This document shows positions 44,244 to 53,578 of a stretch of 64,000 nucleotides of DNA, piece after piece. Every line of letters begins with the position of its first letter. Position 1 is the first letter of the stretch. Source of the stretch: Cyclobacterium jeungdonense (GTDB taxonomy: Bacteria; Bacteroidota; Bacteroidia; Cytophagales; Cyclobacteriaceae); assembly GCF_010994275.1 (NCBI RefSeq), contig NZ_WMCD01000006.1, positions 248,001 through 312,000 on the forward strand. Reading direction: 5' to 3'. The position numbers were made by a program, and so were the translations under genes. The notes beneath the pieces were generated by a model. That model was given only the letters and a program-made list of their open reading frames with translations, was not told the origin of the DNA and did no database searches.

Positions 44244-47075
44244 TTGAAAAATTCCACGATCTCAGCCCTACTATTATTGCTTGGCATGTTCTCCTGTGGC
44301 CCGGATTCCCGGGATGAAGCACCCTTATTGTTTGTGCCGGAGGATCTGGAAGTTACCTTGTGGGCCAGCAGCCCCCTATTTCACAATCCCACCAACATGG
44401 ATGTGGACGCCAAAGGAAGGGTATGGCTTACAGAGGCCGTCAATTACCGTGATTTCCGCAATGCCGATGGTCACCTGGTGCAGGAAGCAGGAGATCGCAT
44501 CATGATTCTGGAGGATCGGGATGGAGATGGGAAGGCGGACACCTCACAGGTGTTTGTGCAAGACGAGGATTTACGAAGTCCCCTGGGCATTGCAGTAGTG
44601 GGTAATCAGGTAATCGTTTCCTGTTCGCCAAATGTGATCGTGTATACGGATACCGACGGGGATGACCAGCCGGATGATAAAGCGGTTTTTTTGACTGGGT
44701 TTGGAGGAAAGGACCATGACCACGGTTTGCATGCCGGCCAACTAGGTCCTGATGGGAAATGGTATTTCATTACGGGCAATGCCGGGCCTCATCATGTAAA
44801 AGACAAAGATGGCTGGACCCTGCGCTCCGGCAGCGTTTACAATGAATACACGCCCTATAGCACGGAAAATGTGCCGTCACAAGTAAGCGATGACGGAAAG
44901 GTGTATACCGGAGGGCTGATTATCAGGATCAATCCCGATGGCAGCGGAATGGAGGTGATGGCCCATAATTTCCGGAATGCCTACGAGGTATTTGTGGATT
45001 CGTTTGGCAATATGTGGCAAAGCGACAACGATGATCAGACCGCCTCCTGCCGCACCACCTGGCTGATGGAAGGCAGCAATGCCGGATTTTTCAGTGAGGA
45101 AGGAGACCGGACCTGGCAAGCGGATAGAAGGCCTGGTCAGACCATAGCAGACGCGCATTGGCACCAACACGATCCCGGGGTGTTGCCTGCAGGCGATATT
45201 TACGGGGCAGGCTCTCCCACTGGAATGCTGCGCATCGAAGGAGACGAACTGGGAGAAGAATACCGTGGATTGCTGCTAAGTGCGGATGCGGGAAGAAACA
45301 TTATTTTTGGCTATCATCCTAAGCCGGAAGCATCCGGGTATTCACTCGCTGACAGGCAAAATTTCATCGCATCCGTTGACGTGGACAACGAAGGCTATAT
45401 CTGGCATCAGGTGGAAGCGGATACCAGCAAATGGTTTCGGCCCAGTGACGTTACCCTGGGAACGGATGGATCCCTCTTTGTGGCCGATTGGTACGATCCC
45501 ATCGTAGGGGGACATCAGATGCGGGACAAGGAAGGGCAGGGAAAAATCTACCGGATCACCAGAAAAGGGCAGGACTATCCCACACCCAGTATCGATTTCG
45601 CGACCGTATCCGGTCAGGTAGCGGCCTTGCGTAATCCTGCCGTACACGTGCGCGCCAAAGCAGCGCAATTACTGCCAAAGCAGGGCGCAGCGGTAATTCC
45701 AGAATTGGAAACCCTATTGGATGCTCCCAATCCATTTTACCAGGCTCGGGCAATATGGTTACTTGCCGGGATGGGTGCCCCGGGTATAGGAAAAATAAAG
45801 CCGTTTCTGAAGGGTGACAACCGCGAACTGGTTCTCACGACGGTTCGGGCCTTGGCGGCCCATGCTCCGGAGACCTTTCTGAGGGAGGCGAAGGCCTTAC
45901 TATTAAGTGCCGACCCCCTGGTCAGGCGGGAATTGGCGATTTTGTTACGGAATACCGATTACGAAAAGACAGCACCACTTTATACCGCCTTGATTGAAGG
46001 TTATGATGGAAAAGATCCCTGGTACCGGAATTCCCTGGGGATAGCTTTAAGCGAAAGGGCCAATGAAGTATTTGAAGCGGAATGGCAAGGACTGGATCCG
46101 CTAAAATGGAGCCCTGCACAAGCCTCCTTAATTTGGGAATTACATCCAGAAGCAGCGGTTCCTGCCCTGAAGCTTCGGATCCAAAGTGAAGCCCTGAGCT
46201 CCGAAGAACGGATGCAAGCTCTGGAAACCCTGGCCTTTATCCCTCATAAGGGAGCGGTAGAAGCGTTTCTGGACTTGTCAGATGAGGAAGGCATCCTTGC
46301 CGAAAAAGCCCGCTGGTGGTTGCAATTTAGAAAATACAACGAATGGCAGGCATTTCTGGAAGATTGGGAACCGCCCTTGGACAATCTGCCCGCGCCCCAA
46401 CCCGAGCTCCTGGTCTCGGTTAATAGGCTAAGCGACAGCCTGGCGACCGGGGATGAGCAGCAGGAAGCGCTGAACAGCCTGGCCGAAAGTCCGGAGGGCA
46501 GGTTGCATCTGGCATTATTGGCGGTCAAGGGAAGCTTTCCCGATTCCCTGCAAGCGCAACTCCCGGAGGAATGGCCTTCCGAAGGCAGACCCGCTGTAAA
46601 GCACTTGTTGGCCCAGTTTTTTGGCAGGCCACAGGAAGTGGAGGAGGCCGCTGTTAATGAACTTGAGGGCGACGCAGCAGCAGGGAAGGTCCTGGCCGCC
46701 CAAAACTGCCTGGTTTGCCACCGCATCGGGGAGTCGGGAAATGAAATTGGCCCCAACTTGAGCGGAATTCGGCAAAAAATAGATGCTCCTACCTTGGTAA
46801 ATGCCATTGTGCAGCCCGATGCTGCCATTGGATTCGGCTCGGAAGCCTGGTTGGTTCGCTTGAAAAACGGGGCCGTGCTCTACGGACTGCTGCAGTCCAA
46901 CGGTCCGGTGGTCACGGTGCTGGATAGTCAGGGGCAACGGTTTGTGATTCCAGCGTCCGAGGTAGCCGAGAAACGGCAGGTGCCACTTAGCCTGATGCCC
47001 AAACCGGCAGAAATGGGACTTACAGCTCAGGGCATTGCCGATATCCGGGCCTACCTGATGCAGGGAGATCTGTAA
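44244..47075 (+). CDS. PVC-type heme-binding dehydrogenase lipoprotein (propeller + HEAT + cytochrome c)
   Basis: Protein of 943 residues. It begins with a lipoprotein signal (LLLLLGMFSC, C18), then an NHL-like propeller dehydrogenase domain (about 25-440, HNPTNMDVDAKGRVWLTEAV, DHDHGLHAGQLGPDGKWYF, FVADWYDP), HEAT-like helical repeats (about 450-720), and a C-terminal cytochrome c domain with CLVCH at 822-826 and GPNLSGI. This is the membrane-bound dehydrogenase family abundant in Planctomycetes and Bacteroidota. Only TTG 44244 gives an intact signal sequence, so a TTG start is called. It follows the isomerase gene by four bases and probably oxidises a sugar or sugar derivative, delivering electrons to the chain. 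Confidence 0.88.
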   Translation: MKNSTISALLLLLGMFSCGPDSRDEAPLLFVPEDLEVTLWASSPLFHNPTNMDVDAKGRVWLTEAVNYRDFRNADGHLVQEAGDRIMILEDRDGDGKADTSQVFVQDEDLRSPLGIAVVGNQVIVSCSPNVIVYTDTDGDDQPDDKAVFLTGFGGKDHDHGLHAGQLGPDGKWYFITGNAGPHHVKDKDGWTLRSGSVYNEYTPYSTENVPSQVSDDGKVYTGGLIIRINPDGSGMEVMAHNFRNAYEVFVDSFGNMWQSDNDDQTASCRTTWLMEGSNAGFFSEEGDRTWQADRRPGQTIADAHWHQHDPGVLPAGDIYGAGSPTGMLRIEGDELGEEYRGLLLSADAGRNIIFGYHPKPEASGYSLADRQNFIASVDVDNEGYIWHQVEADTSKWFRPSDVTLGTDGSLFVADWYDPIVGGHQMRDKEGQGKIYRITRKGQDYPTPSIDFATVSGQVAALRNPAVHVRAKAAQLLPKQGAAVIPELETLLDAPNPFYQARAIWLLAGMGAPGIGKIKPFLKGDNRELVLTTVRALAAHAPETFLREAKALLLSADPLVRRELAILLRNTDYEKTAPLYTALIEGYDGKDPWYRNSLGIALSERANEVFEAEWQGLDPLKWSPAQASLIWELHPEAAVPALKLRIQSEALSSEERMQALETLAFIPHKGAVEAFLDLSDEEGILAEKARWWLQFRKYNEWQAFLEDWEPPLDNLPAPQPELLVSVNRLSDSLATGDEQQEALNSLAESPEGRLHLALLAVKGSFPDSLQAQLPEEWPSEGRPAVKHLLAQFFGRPQEVEEAAVNELEGDAAAGKVLAAQNCLVCHRIGESGNEIGPNLSGIRQKIDAPTLVNAIVQPDAAIGFGSEAWLVRLKNGAVLYGLLQSNGPVVTVLDSQGQRFVIPASEVAEKRQVPLSLMPKPAEMGLTAQGIADIRAYLMQGDL

Positions 47076-47080
47076 AAATC

Positions 47081-47110
47081 TTGTACACTATCGGTTTTTG
47101 GTTAATTTTG
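47081..47110 (+). promoter_or_regulatory. Bacteroidota-type promoter of glyS, probably giving a leaderless transcript
   Basis: TTG at 47081-47083, a 19-base spacer and TAATTTTG at 47103-47110 fit the consensus exactly. The ATG at 47116 is only six bases after the -7 box, so transcription would start at or next to the start codon. Confidence 0.75.
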
Positions 47111-47115
47111 CGCCC

Positions 47116-48582
47116 ATGGCAAAATCAGCACAACCTCAGGAAAGCAATCTGCTTAAAGATATCATCGCCCATGCCAAAGAGTATGGGTTTGTTTACCCCT
47201 CTTCGGAAATTTACGACGGCTTGCAGGCAGTCTACGATTACGGCCCCTATGGGGTAGAATTGAAAAATAATCTTAAGCGCTTGTGGTGGGAATCCATGAC
47301 CCGCCTGAACGATAATATTGTGGGGGTAGATGCGGCCATTTTTATGCATCCCACCACCTGGAAAGCCTCCGGTCACGTGGACAGCTTCAACGATCCCATG
47401 GTGGACAACAAAGATAGTAAGAAACGCTACCGTGCGGATGTGTTGATTGAAGACAAAGCCGCCCAATACGAACAGGCAGGAGAAGAAGAGCGAGCCAGGG
47501 AATTGCTTGCTGCCATGGGGAAATTGCTGGATGCCGCCGATTTTTCTGCCTTGCGGGATTTGATGATCAACGAAGGCATTACCTGTCCCATGAGTGGTAC
47601 GGCCAACTGGACCGAAATTCGGCAGTTTAACCTGATGTTTTCCACGCAGGTAGGATCAGTGGCTGAGGATGCGTCCACTATTTACCTGCGGCCGGAAACG
47701 GCTCAGGGGATTTTTGTGAATTTTCTAAACGTACAGAAAACCGCACGCATGAAAGTGCCGTTTGGCATTGCCCAGATCGGAAAGGCCTTCCGAAACGAGA
47801 TTGTAGCTCGTCAGTTTATTTTCCGGATGCGGGAGTTTGAACAAATGGAAATGCAGTATTTTGTACGGCCCGGCACGGAGATGGAATGGTACCGGCATTG
47901 GGCAGCAATACGCGTAAAATGGCATCTGGCGCTGGGGATACCCGAAGAAAAAATCCGAAGACACGATCATGACAAACTGGCCCATTATGCCAATGCGGCA
48001 CTGGACATCGAATACCAGTTTCCTTTTGGTTTCAAAGAAGTGGAGGGCATTCATTCCCGAACCGACTTTGACCTGAAAGCCCATCAGGATTTCAGTAAAA
48101 AGAAGCAGCAGTACTTTGATCCGGAGGTAAACCAGAATTACATCCCCTACGTGGTCGAAACCTCCATTGGCGCAGACCGATTGTTTTTAATGACGCTGTG
48201 CAATGCCTATACAGAAGAGCAAAGTGGTGACAAAAGCAGGGTATACCTGAAATTCCACCCTGCCATTGCCCCGGTCAAGGCGGCTATTTTGCCCCTGACC
48301 AAAAAAGACGGCTTACCGGAAAAAGGCAAGGCCATCTTTGAGCAATTGAAGTACGATTTCAATATTATTTACGAAGAAGCCGCTTCCATTGGCAAGCGTT
48401 ATGCGCGGCAGGATTTGATTGGCACGCCTTTTTGCATCGCGGTAGATCATCAGACCCTGGAGGACGACACCGTTACCATTCGGCACCGGGACAGCACCGA
48501 GCAGGAGCGGGTAGCGATTGCCGATCTGCATGGCAGGTTGTCGGAAGCCTGTAGTTTCCGGACCGTGTTTGAGAAGATTTGA
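47116..48582 (+). CDS. glyS: glycyl-tRNA synthetase (single-chain, class II)
   Basis: Single-chain alpha2-type glycyl-tRNA synthetase of 488 residues (often named GlyS or GlyQS). The N-terminus HAKEYGFVYPSSEIYDGLQ, HPTTWKASGHVDSFNDP, the motif 2 region RPETAQGIFVNF and RNEIVARQFIFRMREFEQME, and the anticodon-binding domain at the end (about 385-488, KFHPAIAPVKAAILPL) are standard. The open frame extends six codons upstream to a TTG inside the promoter; ATG 47116 is the conserved MAKS start and fits a leaderless message. It is transcribed separately from the sugar-oxidation operon, whose last gene ends 40 bases before. Confidence 0.95.
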   Translation: MAKSAQPQESNLLKDIIAHAKEYGFVYPSSEIYDGLQAVYDYGPYGVELKNNLKRLWWESMTRLNDNIVGVDAAIFMHPTTWKASGHVDSFNDPMVDNKDSKKRYRADVLIEDKAAQYEQAGEEERARELLAAMGKLLDAADFSALRDLMINEGITCPMSGTANWTEIRQFNLMFSTQVGSVAEDASTIYLRPETAQGIFVNFLNVQKTARMKVPFGIAQIGKAFRNEIVARQFIFRMREFEQMEMQYFVRPGTEMEWYRHWAAIRVKWHLALGIPEEKIRRHDHDKLAHYANAALDIEYQFPFGFKEVEGIHSRTDFDLKAHQDFSKKKQQYFDPEVNQNYIPYVVETSIGADRLFLMTLCNAYTEEQSGDKSRVYLKFHPAIAPVKAAILPLTKKDGLPEKGKAIFEQLKYDFNIIYEEAASIGKRYARQDLIGTPFCIAVDHQTLEDDTVTIRHRDSTEQERVAIADLHGRLSEACSFRTVFEKI

Positions 48583-48598
48583 TGTTTACCTCCCCGCT

Positions 48599-48628
48599 CC
48601 GGTCCCTGTGCGGAGTCGAAGGGACCGG
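48599..48628. repeat. dispersed 9-bp-stem palindrome after glyS
   Basis: CCGGTCCCT (48599-48607) and AGGGACCGG (48620-48628) form a perfect stem around a 12-base loop with GCGGAGTCGA. The type of sequence (CCCTG...CGGAGTCGAAGGG) is known to me as a common dispersed repeat in bacterial genomes. There is no T-run, so it is not a standard terminator, though it may stabilise the glyS mRNA end. Confidence 0.65.
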
Positions 48629-48642
48629 ATTCGGTGTCGACC

Positions 48643-48800
48643 GTCATTGCGAGCACAGCGGAGCAATCTGATCCGGAGCGTAAACATAAAGATTACGAAA
48701 AAGGGCAGTTAAAAACGCCTGCTGTGCACGTCTTCCTTCAGACTGCCGCGGGTGCTGAGACGGTTGATGAAATACGATTGGGGTCACGTCAGCACCCTAC
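48643..48800. repeat. dispersed repeat with ATTGCGAGC...GAGCAATCTG and GTGCACGTC modules, copy 1
   Basis: GTCATTGCGAGC...GAGCAATCTG (from 48643) is followed by CGCCTGCTGTGCACGTCTTCC, AGACTGCCGCGGGTGCTGAG and CGGTTGATGAAATACGATTG. The second part recurs at 55165-55265 and, with the first part, at 55501-55620. It is noncoding; the 63-66-codon frames crossing it are not supported. Confidence 0.75.
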
Positions 48801-49104
48801 CATTGACATATTACTTAAAGTCTAATCATTTATTGGTTAAGTGCTATTTTTTTAAACAATTCTTAGTTTATCATTTTACCGATTTAAATGTCATTACCTT
48901 TCTGTAAATGCCAATTTTAAATACTCGCAGTGACGATTCTTGGTTCCGCTCACTAAGTCTCTTCGTCCCCACGTTACTCATTCACATCCCACCATCCCCA
49001 CATCAAATCTTTGTCAACCATCATCGTTAGCGCCAGCGGGCCGCGGCAGGCACATGCAAAGCAACTTGTAACGAGTCAAGCAGGATTTTTCTCATACAGT
49101 TGGT
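48801..49104. other. intergenic remainder before the CBM9 gene
   Basis: 304 bases with no supported gene. AGCGCCAGCGGGCCGCGGCAGG near 49030 is GC-rich and may be part of a worn repeat. Nothing else stood out. Confidence 0.45.
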
Positions 49105-49797
49105 TCACTTCATTAGTACCGTTTCTCCAAAAGCCGACGGGATGTGAAAATCCGGCGTCGTACTTTTTGGTCTTTTCCATGAAAACCAGGTAACCGCTTC
49201 GCCTACCGGACGTTTGAAGTCGGCTCTGAAGATTCCCAGGTAAAAGGGAGATGAAATCCCCAGTTCGCTTAGTTCGTTAAGGGAGATTCTACCTTCAACA
49301 AAGTACCCGGTATCGGTGATTTTGGTAGCAAGCTCTTTGCTGGTAAAATCCCAGGTCGGGTCAAACTCGCGGTAGTAAGCTGCGGAATAATCGAGCACGT
49401 TTCCATTCGGGTCAATTTCGATGCAATAATACCTTACCAGGGTAGTATCGCTAGAAAAAAACAGTTCCACCCGATCTTCCTGTTCCACGGATGCCTCGTT
49501 TTGAAAGGCTACCATTGTCAGGGAATTGTCCCTGACCTCAAAGAAAAAATTGAAGTGCTCCGGGGATTTAAAGGCCCTGAACGTAGTTTTGTCCTCATTT
49601 CCTTCCTCGGGCCATGGGGAAATCAATCCCTCGTGAATCCAGGCCCGTTCCCAGGCTTTTTCGTCTATACGCCCGTCAACCTGTATTTCTCCCGACAGGG
49701 TTGGCAGGTTGAGTCGGGAGGAAGCCGGATCTCCACAGGCAAAAAGCAGCAAAGCAAGTGTGCAAACCATCAGGTATCGCTCAAAAAGCGTACGCAT
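49105..49797 (-). CDS. lipoprotein with family-9 carbohydrate-binding-like domain
   Basis: Protein of 230 residues beginning with a lipoprotein signal (MVCTLALLLFACG) and then a DOMON/CBM9-like beta-sandwich: EIQVDGRIDEKAWERA, FFFEVRDNSLTMV, EQEDRVELFFSS, YFVEGRISLNEL and VTWFSWKRP. Such domains bind carbohydrate or heme and are frequent in Bacteroidota glycan loci. I chose the ATG at 49797; the frame extends 42 codons upstream, but that part has no signal-like sequence and overlaps the sulfatase end. It lies about 110 bases after the sulfatase on the same strand and is probably cotranscribed with it. Confidence 0.8.
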   Translation of the reverse strand: MRTLFERYLMVCTLALLLFACGDPASSRLNLPTLSGEIQVDGRIDEKAWERAWIHEGLISPWPEEGNEDKTTFRAFKSPEHFNFFFEVRDNSLTMVAFQNEASVEQEDRVELFFSSDTTLVRYYCIEIDPNGNVLDYSAAYYREFDPTWDFTSKELATKITDTGYFVEGRISLNELSELGISSPFYLGIFRADFKRPVGEAVTWFSWKRPKSTTPDFHIPSAFGETVLMK

Positions 49798-49907
49798 TTC
49801 TCGAGGCTGTTTCTCTTTATGGAGCGCTTTTTTCATCGTATTTTTAATTTGTGAATGGTCCTTCTTGCCGCCGCTTTTAAGCAGTGTCGGATCCGTTTCT
49901 GTCTGGG

Positions 49908-51365
49908 CTACTGCTTTTTCCATACCTGACTTTGTTCGGTTACCGGTACATCCCAGGCCTGAGCAGGGTTTGGCGTGTACTTTGGGTCGCTATCCTTTTC
50001 GGGGAAGGTAGGAATGACTTCACGAAGCTGCTTGAAATGCCGCTTTCTCTCGTCGGTATCCAAGCTGTCGAGCAGGTTGGTGGTTTCCATTGGATCGGTT
50101 AGTAAATCGATAAATTTTTCGGGTTCCCGTTTCGAATTGATGTACAACTTGTACTGTTTGTTTCGTACCACACGGTCCCGAAACAGGTATTCATTTTCCA
50201 CGCCGTTTTCGGTTCGTGCGGCATTGTTTCCGCCACCCATGGCTAAAATCCATTTTCGACTGGAATATTCGTCACCGTTAAGTAAGACATCTTTGAAGGA
50301 GAAGCCATCGATCACAAATTGGTTTTCTTCCATAGACTCTTGCCTTTTTGCCGGGATCCCGGCGAGTTCCAGGCAGGTGGGAAAAATATCCGTAAAGTCA
50401 ATCAGCGCATCCGAAACCCTGTTTGCTTTGATTTTGTCGGGCCAGCTTACCAGGAAGGGTACGTTGATGCCCGATTCGATGGTTTTTGCTTTTCCCCCTG
50501 GTACAGAAAACCCGTTTCGATTTCCTGTAATCGCTCCGGTGGTACCATTGTCCGTTGTCCAGATAATGACGGTGTTGTCCCGGACCCCGGCATCCTCCAG
50601 CGCTTTTACCAGTTCTCCGGTAATGCGATCGGTATAGGTTACCATTGCTTTGTGTTTCCCCAGGCTGTCTGGTGCTGCGCTATTGGGAGTGTTCACGAAG
50701 GGGGTATGTGTCAGAACCATAGGGTAGTAGATGAACATTGGATCGTCTTTATTTTCCTGAATGAAATCGACGATGAATCGTTTAAAAACATCAGGTCCAA
50801 ATTCCCCTGCACGGGTTTTACTGCCTTCTTTGGTGTAAACATACGGATCCTGGTACCGATTTGCGCTTGCTGCTACCCCCGATTCGTAGCCCGTCCACAT
50901 GCAATAGTCATCAAACCCGCTTTTTGTTAGGGCGTCGGGTTCCACCCGAAAATCATCGATTTGCCACTTGCCTGCGATACAGGTAGCATAGCCTGCTTTT
51001 TTCAATTCTTTTCCCAGAGATGGATAGCGTGTTTCGTCGAAATGGGCTCCTCCACCCCAACGGGGAACATCCCAGTGATTTACCCAGCCATGCCGGAAGG
51101 GATACTGACCGGTCAATAAAGTTACCCTGGTAGGGGTGCATTGGGGCATGGCATAGGCATTGGTAAAAGTAATGCCGCTTTCGGCCAACGCATCAATGGC
51201 TGGCGTGGTAATATCCGCTGCCCCATATTGGCTGATCCATTCTTTACCCAGGTCATCGACCATGATGATCAGGATATTTGGACGGGAAGGCCCAGATGTT
51301 ACGTGTTTTGTTTGCCAGAAAACGGACAATACGATCAGCAGTGAAATGCAAGTCAATTTTACCAT
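49908..51365 (-). CDS. secreted sulfatase (formylglycine-type, arylsulfatase family)
   Basis: Protein of 485 residues with a signal peptide (MVKLTCISLLIVLSVFWQTK). The modification motif is CTPTR with C76, followed by VTLLTGQYPFRHG, so the cysteine must be converted to formylglycine by a separate enzyme. Metal ligands: DD in IIMVDDLG (37-38) and TTDNGTTG. Substrate is not deducible; Bacteroidota sulfatases act on sulfated polysaccharides such as algal or animal glycans. A type IX-like GldJ with the same fold as the maturase is at 25 kb, but it is not known to be catalytic. A CBM9-like lipoprotein gene follows. Confidence 0.9.
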   Translation of the reverse strand: MVKLTCISLLIVLSVFWQTKHVTSGPSRPNILIIMVDDLGKEWISQYGAADITTPAIDALAESGITFTNAYAMPQCTPTRVTLLTGQYPFRHGWVNHWDVPRWGGGAHFDETRYPSLGKELKKAGYATCIAGKWQIDDFRVEPDALTKSGFDDYCMWTGYESGVAASANRYQDPYVYTKEGSKTRAGEFGPDVFKRFIVDFIQENKDDPMFIYYPMVLTHTPFVNTPNSAAPDSLGKHKAMVTYTDRITGELVKALEDAGVRDNTVIIWTTDNGTTGAITGNRNGFSVPGGKAKTIESGINVPFLVSWPDKIKANRVSDALIDFTDIFPTCLELAGIPAKRQESMEENQFVIDGFSFKDVLLNGDEYSSRKWILAMGGGNNAARTENGVENEYLFRDRVVRNKQYKLYINSKREPEKFIDLLTDPMETTNLLDSLDTDERKRHFKQLREVIPTFPEKDSDPKYTPNPAQAWDVPVTEQSQVWKKQ

Positions 51366-51708
51366 CTTGGATATATCAGGTCTATTTATAGGAAGTAGGT
51401 ATTTTTCCCCAGGGTTATTCTTTAATGATACAAGAAACGATTGGTTTTTTCACTATGAAAGCGAATTTGTTCGGTATTAGGTCAGACTTTTTGAAATTTA
51501 CAGGTAGGAATGAAATGCTACATTCACGGCCCGGGCTTTTAACCAGTAGTCATCATATGCTGTGCTAAAACAGTTACCTGGAAAATTCAAAATTTTGAAA
51601 TACGAAAAGTGGTCCGTTACATTTTTTAATCCGTTGTCATCGCGACAAAGTACCACAGGTTGCATCGTGGAAGGAAGAGTTCGTTAAACAAGCAGAAAGA
51701 ATAGGCTT
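51366..51708. other. intergenic region upstream of the sulfatase
   Basis: 343 bases between two minus-strand genes. I see no gene, RNA or clear repeat. No exact TAnnTTTG box with a spaced TTG was identified for the sulfatase. Confidence 0.4.
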
Positions 51709-52599
51709 CTATTGAAAGCGAACTGTGATCGTTTCATTGATGCCACAACCTACTAAAACTTTATCACCCGGATTAACCTGACGCAGGAAGCCATCCTCTC
51801 TCAGGGGTAAGCTTCCTCCTAAATTCAAGATGCGTCGGTTGGCCTCAATTACCACGGTGGAATCGATGTTCCGTGCATGTTCGTATTTTTCAATTGCCGC
51901 GACAGCTGCCAACCGTTCCTGCCAGCTCTCACCACAATTCCTACTCATGCTCAAGTAAATATCCCCCAGGAGGAGATAGGTTTTACCTTCGCGGCTTGCC
52001 AATTCAGTAGCCCGGTAGGCATTTTTACGGGCTTCCGGAAAATCTTTTAATTCTTTGTATTGAATGTTGGCGATCTGGAGAAAATGCATGCCTTTCCTGA
52101 GGCTATCTGTTTCCCTTTCAATAGCAACTTCTAAAAGCCGTATGGCTTCATGAGCGTTGCCTTCCTTTACCAGCCTATCAACCTCGTCTGCTGAAAAGGG
52201 TTCTGGATCATCCTCCTGTACTATGCCCGCCTTTAGGGCATCAAATCGCGCCTGTATCATCTTTATCGTCGGGTCATTTTCCAGACATCCCTTTGTTTTA
52301 AGTTGCTCAAGAATGTAGCCTAGAATCTCAATATCGTCGATATTGGTATGGTACATTTCTTCAAGTTCCTGGGTAAAATATTCGCAGTCAGAACAAGCGA
52401 TTTTATAAAAAGCTGCTTTCGGCTCTGGTGACGGGTTTTGACCCGGGTCATCGCGTTGGCTGTCCAAATCCTTCACAATTTGATTTGATGGAAGTGCAGT
52501 GGGTGAGAGAACAGTAGAGATCCTGAAAACCTGGTGAAAGGAGGCTGGTTTCAATCCAGGAAACAACAGAGGGAGTAGAAACATTACAGCGTATTTCAT
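51709..52599 (-). CDS. secreted TPR-repeat protein of unknown function
   Basis: Protein of 296 residues with a signal peptide (MKYAVMFLLPLLFPGLKP), then a low-complexity stretch and tetratricopeptide-like helices (about 125-245: EAIRLLEVAIERE, MHFLQIANIQYKELKDFPEARKNAYRATELA, YLLLGDIYLSMSRNCGESWQERLAAVAAIEKYEHA). The end VNPGDKVLVGCGINETITVRF is a conserved tail seen in some Bacteroidota TPR proteins (VGCxINETTTVR-like). It would sit in the periplasm or outer membrane. Function unknown. Monocistronic as far as can be seen. Confidence 0.78.
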   Translation of the reverse strand: MKYAVMFLLPLLFPGLKPASFHQVFRISTVLSPTALPSNQIVKDLDSQRDDPGQNPSPEPKAAFYKIACSDCEYFTQELEEMYHTNIDDIEILGYILEQLKTKGCLENDPTIKMIQARFDALKAGIVQEDDPEPFSADEVDRLVKEGNAHEAIRLLEVAIERETDSLRKGMHFLQIANIQYKELKDFPEARKNAYRATELASREGKTYLLLGDIYLSMSRNCGESWQERLAAVAAIEKYEHARNIDSTVVIEANRRILNLGGSLPLREDGFLRQVNPGDKVLVGCGINETITVRFQ

Positions 52600-53019
52600 G
52601 ATGTAGATATAATAAGAAATATTGAATGCAGAAAAAGAATTGTATTAAAATTCCGTAATTCTGCTTTATGATACAATATTTTGCAGGAAATAAAGGGATA
52701 AATAGTTCTTCGTGAATTCCGGCCAAAGAATTTTTCAGGCCATTTTTATCCTGGAGGGAAAGCGTTAATAAATACCTGGAGATTAATAATTGCATTCAGG
52801 AAAGCCAGGTCTGTTGGATCCTGTAATTGATAAATTTAATGCGAGTTTGTGCTGATAATCGGAGAATAAAATTTTACAAAATACAAAAAGAAGTATTAAA
52901 TTGAGGTATTGATATGGCGTTACTTATCCCCTTTATTCTATTTTGCCGATTTGGTAAGTTAACATGCTATTCTCTGAAAACCAGTAAATAATTATCCTAA
53001 AACACATAATCCTACATCC
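52600..53019. other. intergenic region between the TPR gene and the SnoaL-like gene
   Basis: 420 AT-rich bases between divergent genes. Short frames here are not gene-like. No exact promoter pair was recognised. Confidence 0.4.
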
Positions 53020-53517
53020 ATGACGACTGTAAAGGCCAGTCTGTTAGCATTTTTTTTGCTCCAGACACTGAATGCATTTTCACAAGCTGGCAATAACGCT
53101 GATGCTGATAGATTAGTTGAATTAGACGCATTCTGGAAAGAAGTTTCGAGAACAATTGAGGAAGGCGATTTTGAAGGCTATGCCCATACTTTTCATGAGG
53201 AGGCAACGCTGGTTTCCGGTATAAGCGGGGTGTGTTATCCTATAGCCACAGCCCTCGCAGGTTGGAAGAATGACTTTGATACCACCAAATCCGGAGAAAG
53301 AAGTTCATCGGTGGTATTTAGATTTAGCAGACGATTAGGTGACGCAACCACTGCTTATGAAAGTGGAATTTTCCACTATTCCTTCGAAGTGAATGGAGAG
53401 AAGCAGGGCTATTACATCCATTTTGATGGGTTACTGGTAAAAGAGGGTACCTGGAAAATGATGATGGAATACCAAAAGCGTGCGGCGACAAAAGAAGACT
53501 GGGACGCATTGGAGTAG
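53020..53517 (+). CDS. secreted SnoaL/DUF4440-like protein
   Basis: Protein of 165 residues with a signal peptide (MTTVKASLLAFFLLQTLNAFSQ) and an NTF2-like fold: ELDAFWKEVSRTIEEGDFEGYAHTFHEEATLVSG, then SVVFRFSRRLGDATTAYESGIFHYSF and GLLVKEGTWKMMMEYQKR. Such small secreted NTF2 proteins are common and mostly uncharacterised; binding of a small molecule is possible. Followed by a terminator hairpin and, 225 bases on, the chitinase gene on the same strand, but the terminator argues against one operon. Confidence 0.75.
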   Translation: MTTVKASLLAFFLLQTLNAFSQAGNNADADRLVELDAFWKEVSRTIEEGDFEGYAHTFHEEATLVSGISGVCYPIATALAGWKNDFDTTKSGERSSSVVFRFSRRLGDATTAYESGIFHYSFEVNGEKQGYYIHFDGLLVKEGTWKMMMEYQKRAATKEDWDALE

Positions 53518-53555
53518 GTTAAGAAAAAAAAGATTAGCCCAATTAAAATACTTTG

Positions 53556-53578
53556 AAACGGGAATTATTCCTGTTTTT
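53556..53578 (+). terminator. terminator after the SnoaL-like gene
   Basis: A 9-bp stem with one G-T pair (AAACGGGAA at 53556-53564, TTCCTGTTT at 53568-53576), 3-base loop, then T residues. Confidence 0.65.

Noticed and set aside
49797..49923. 42-residue extension of the CBM9-like lipoprotein
   Set aside because: It overlaps the sulfatase 3' end and would place the lipoprotein signal internally.
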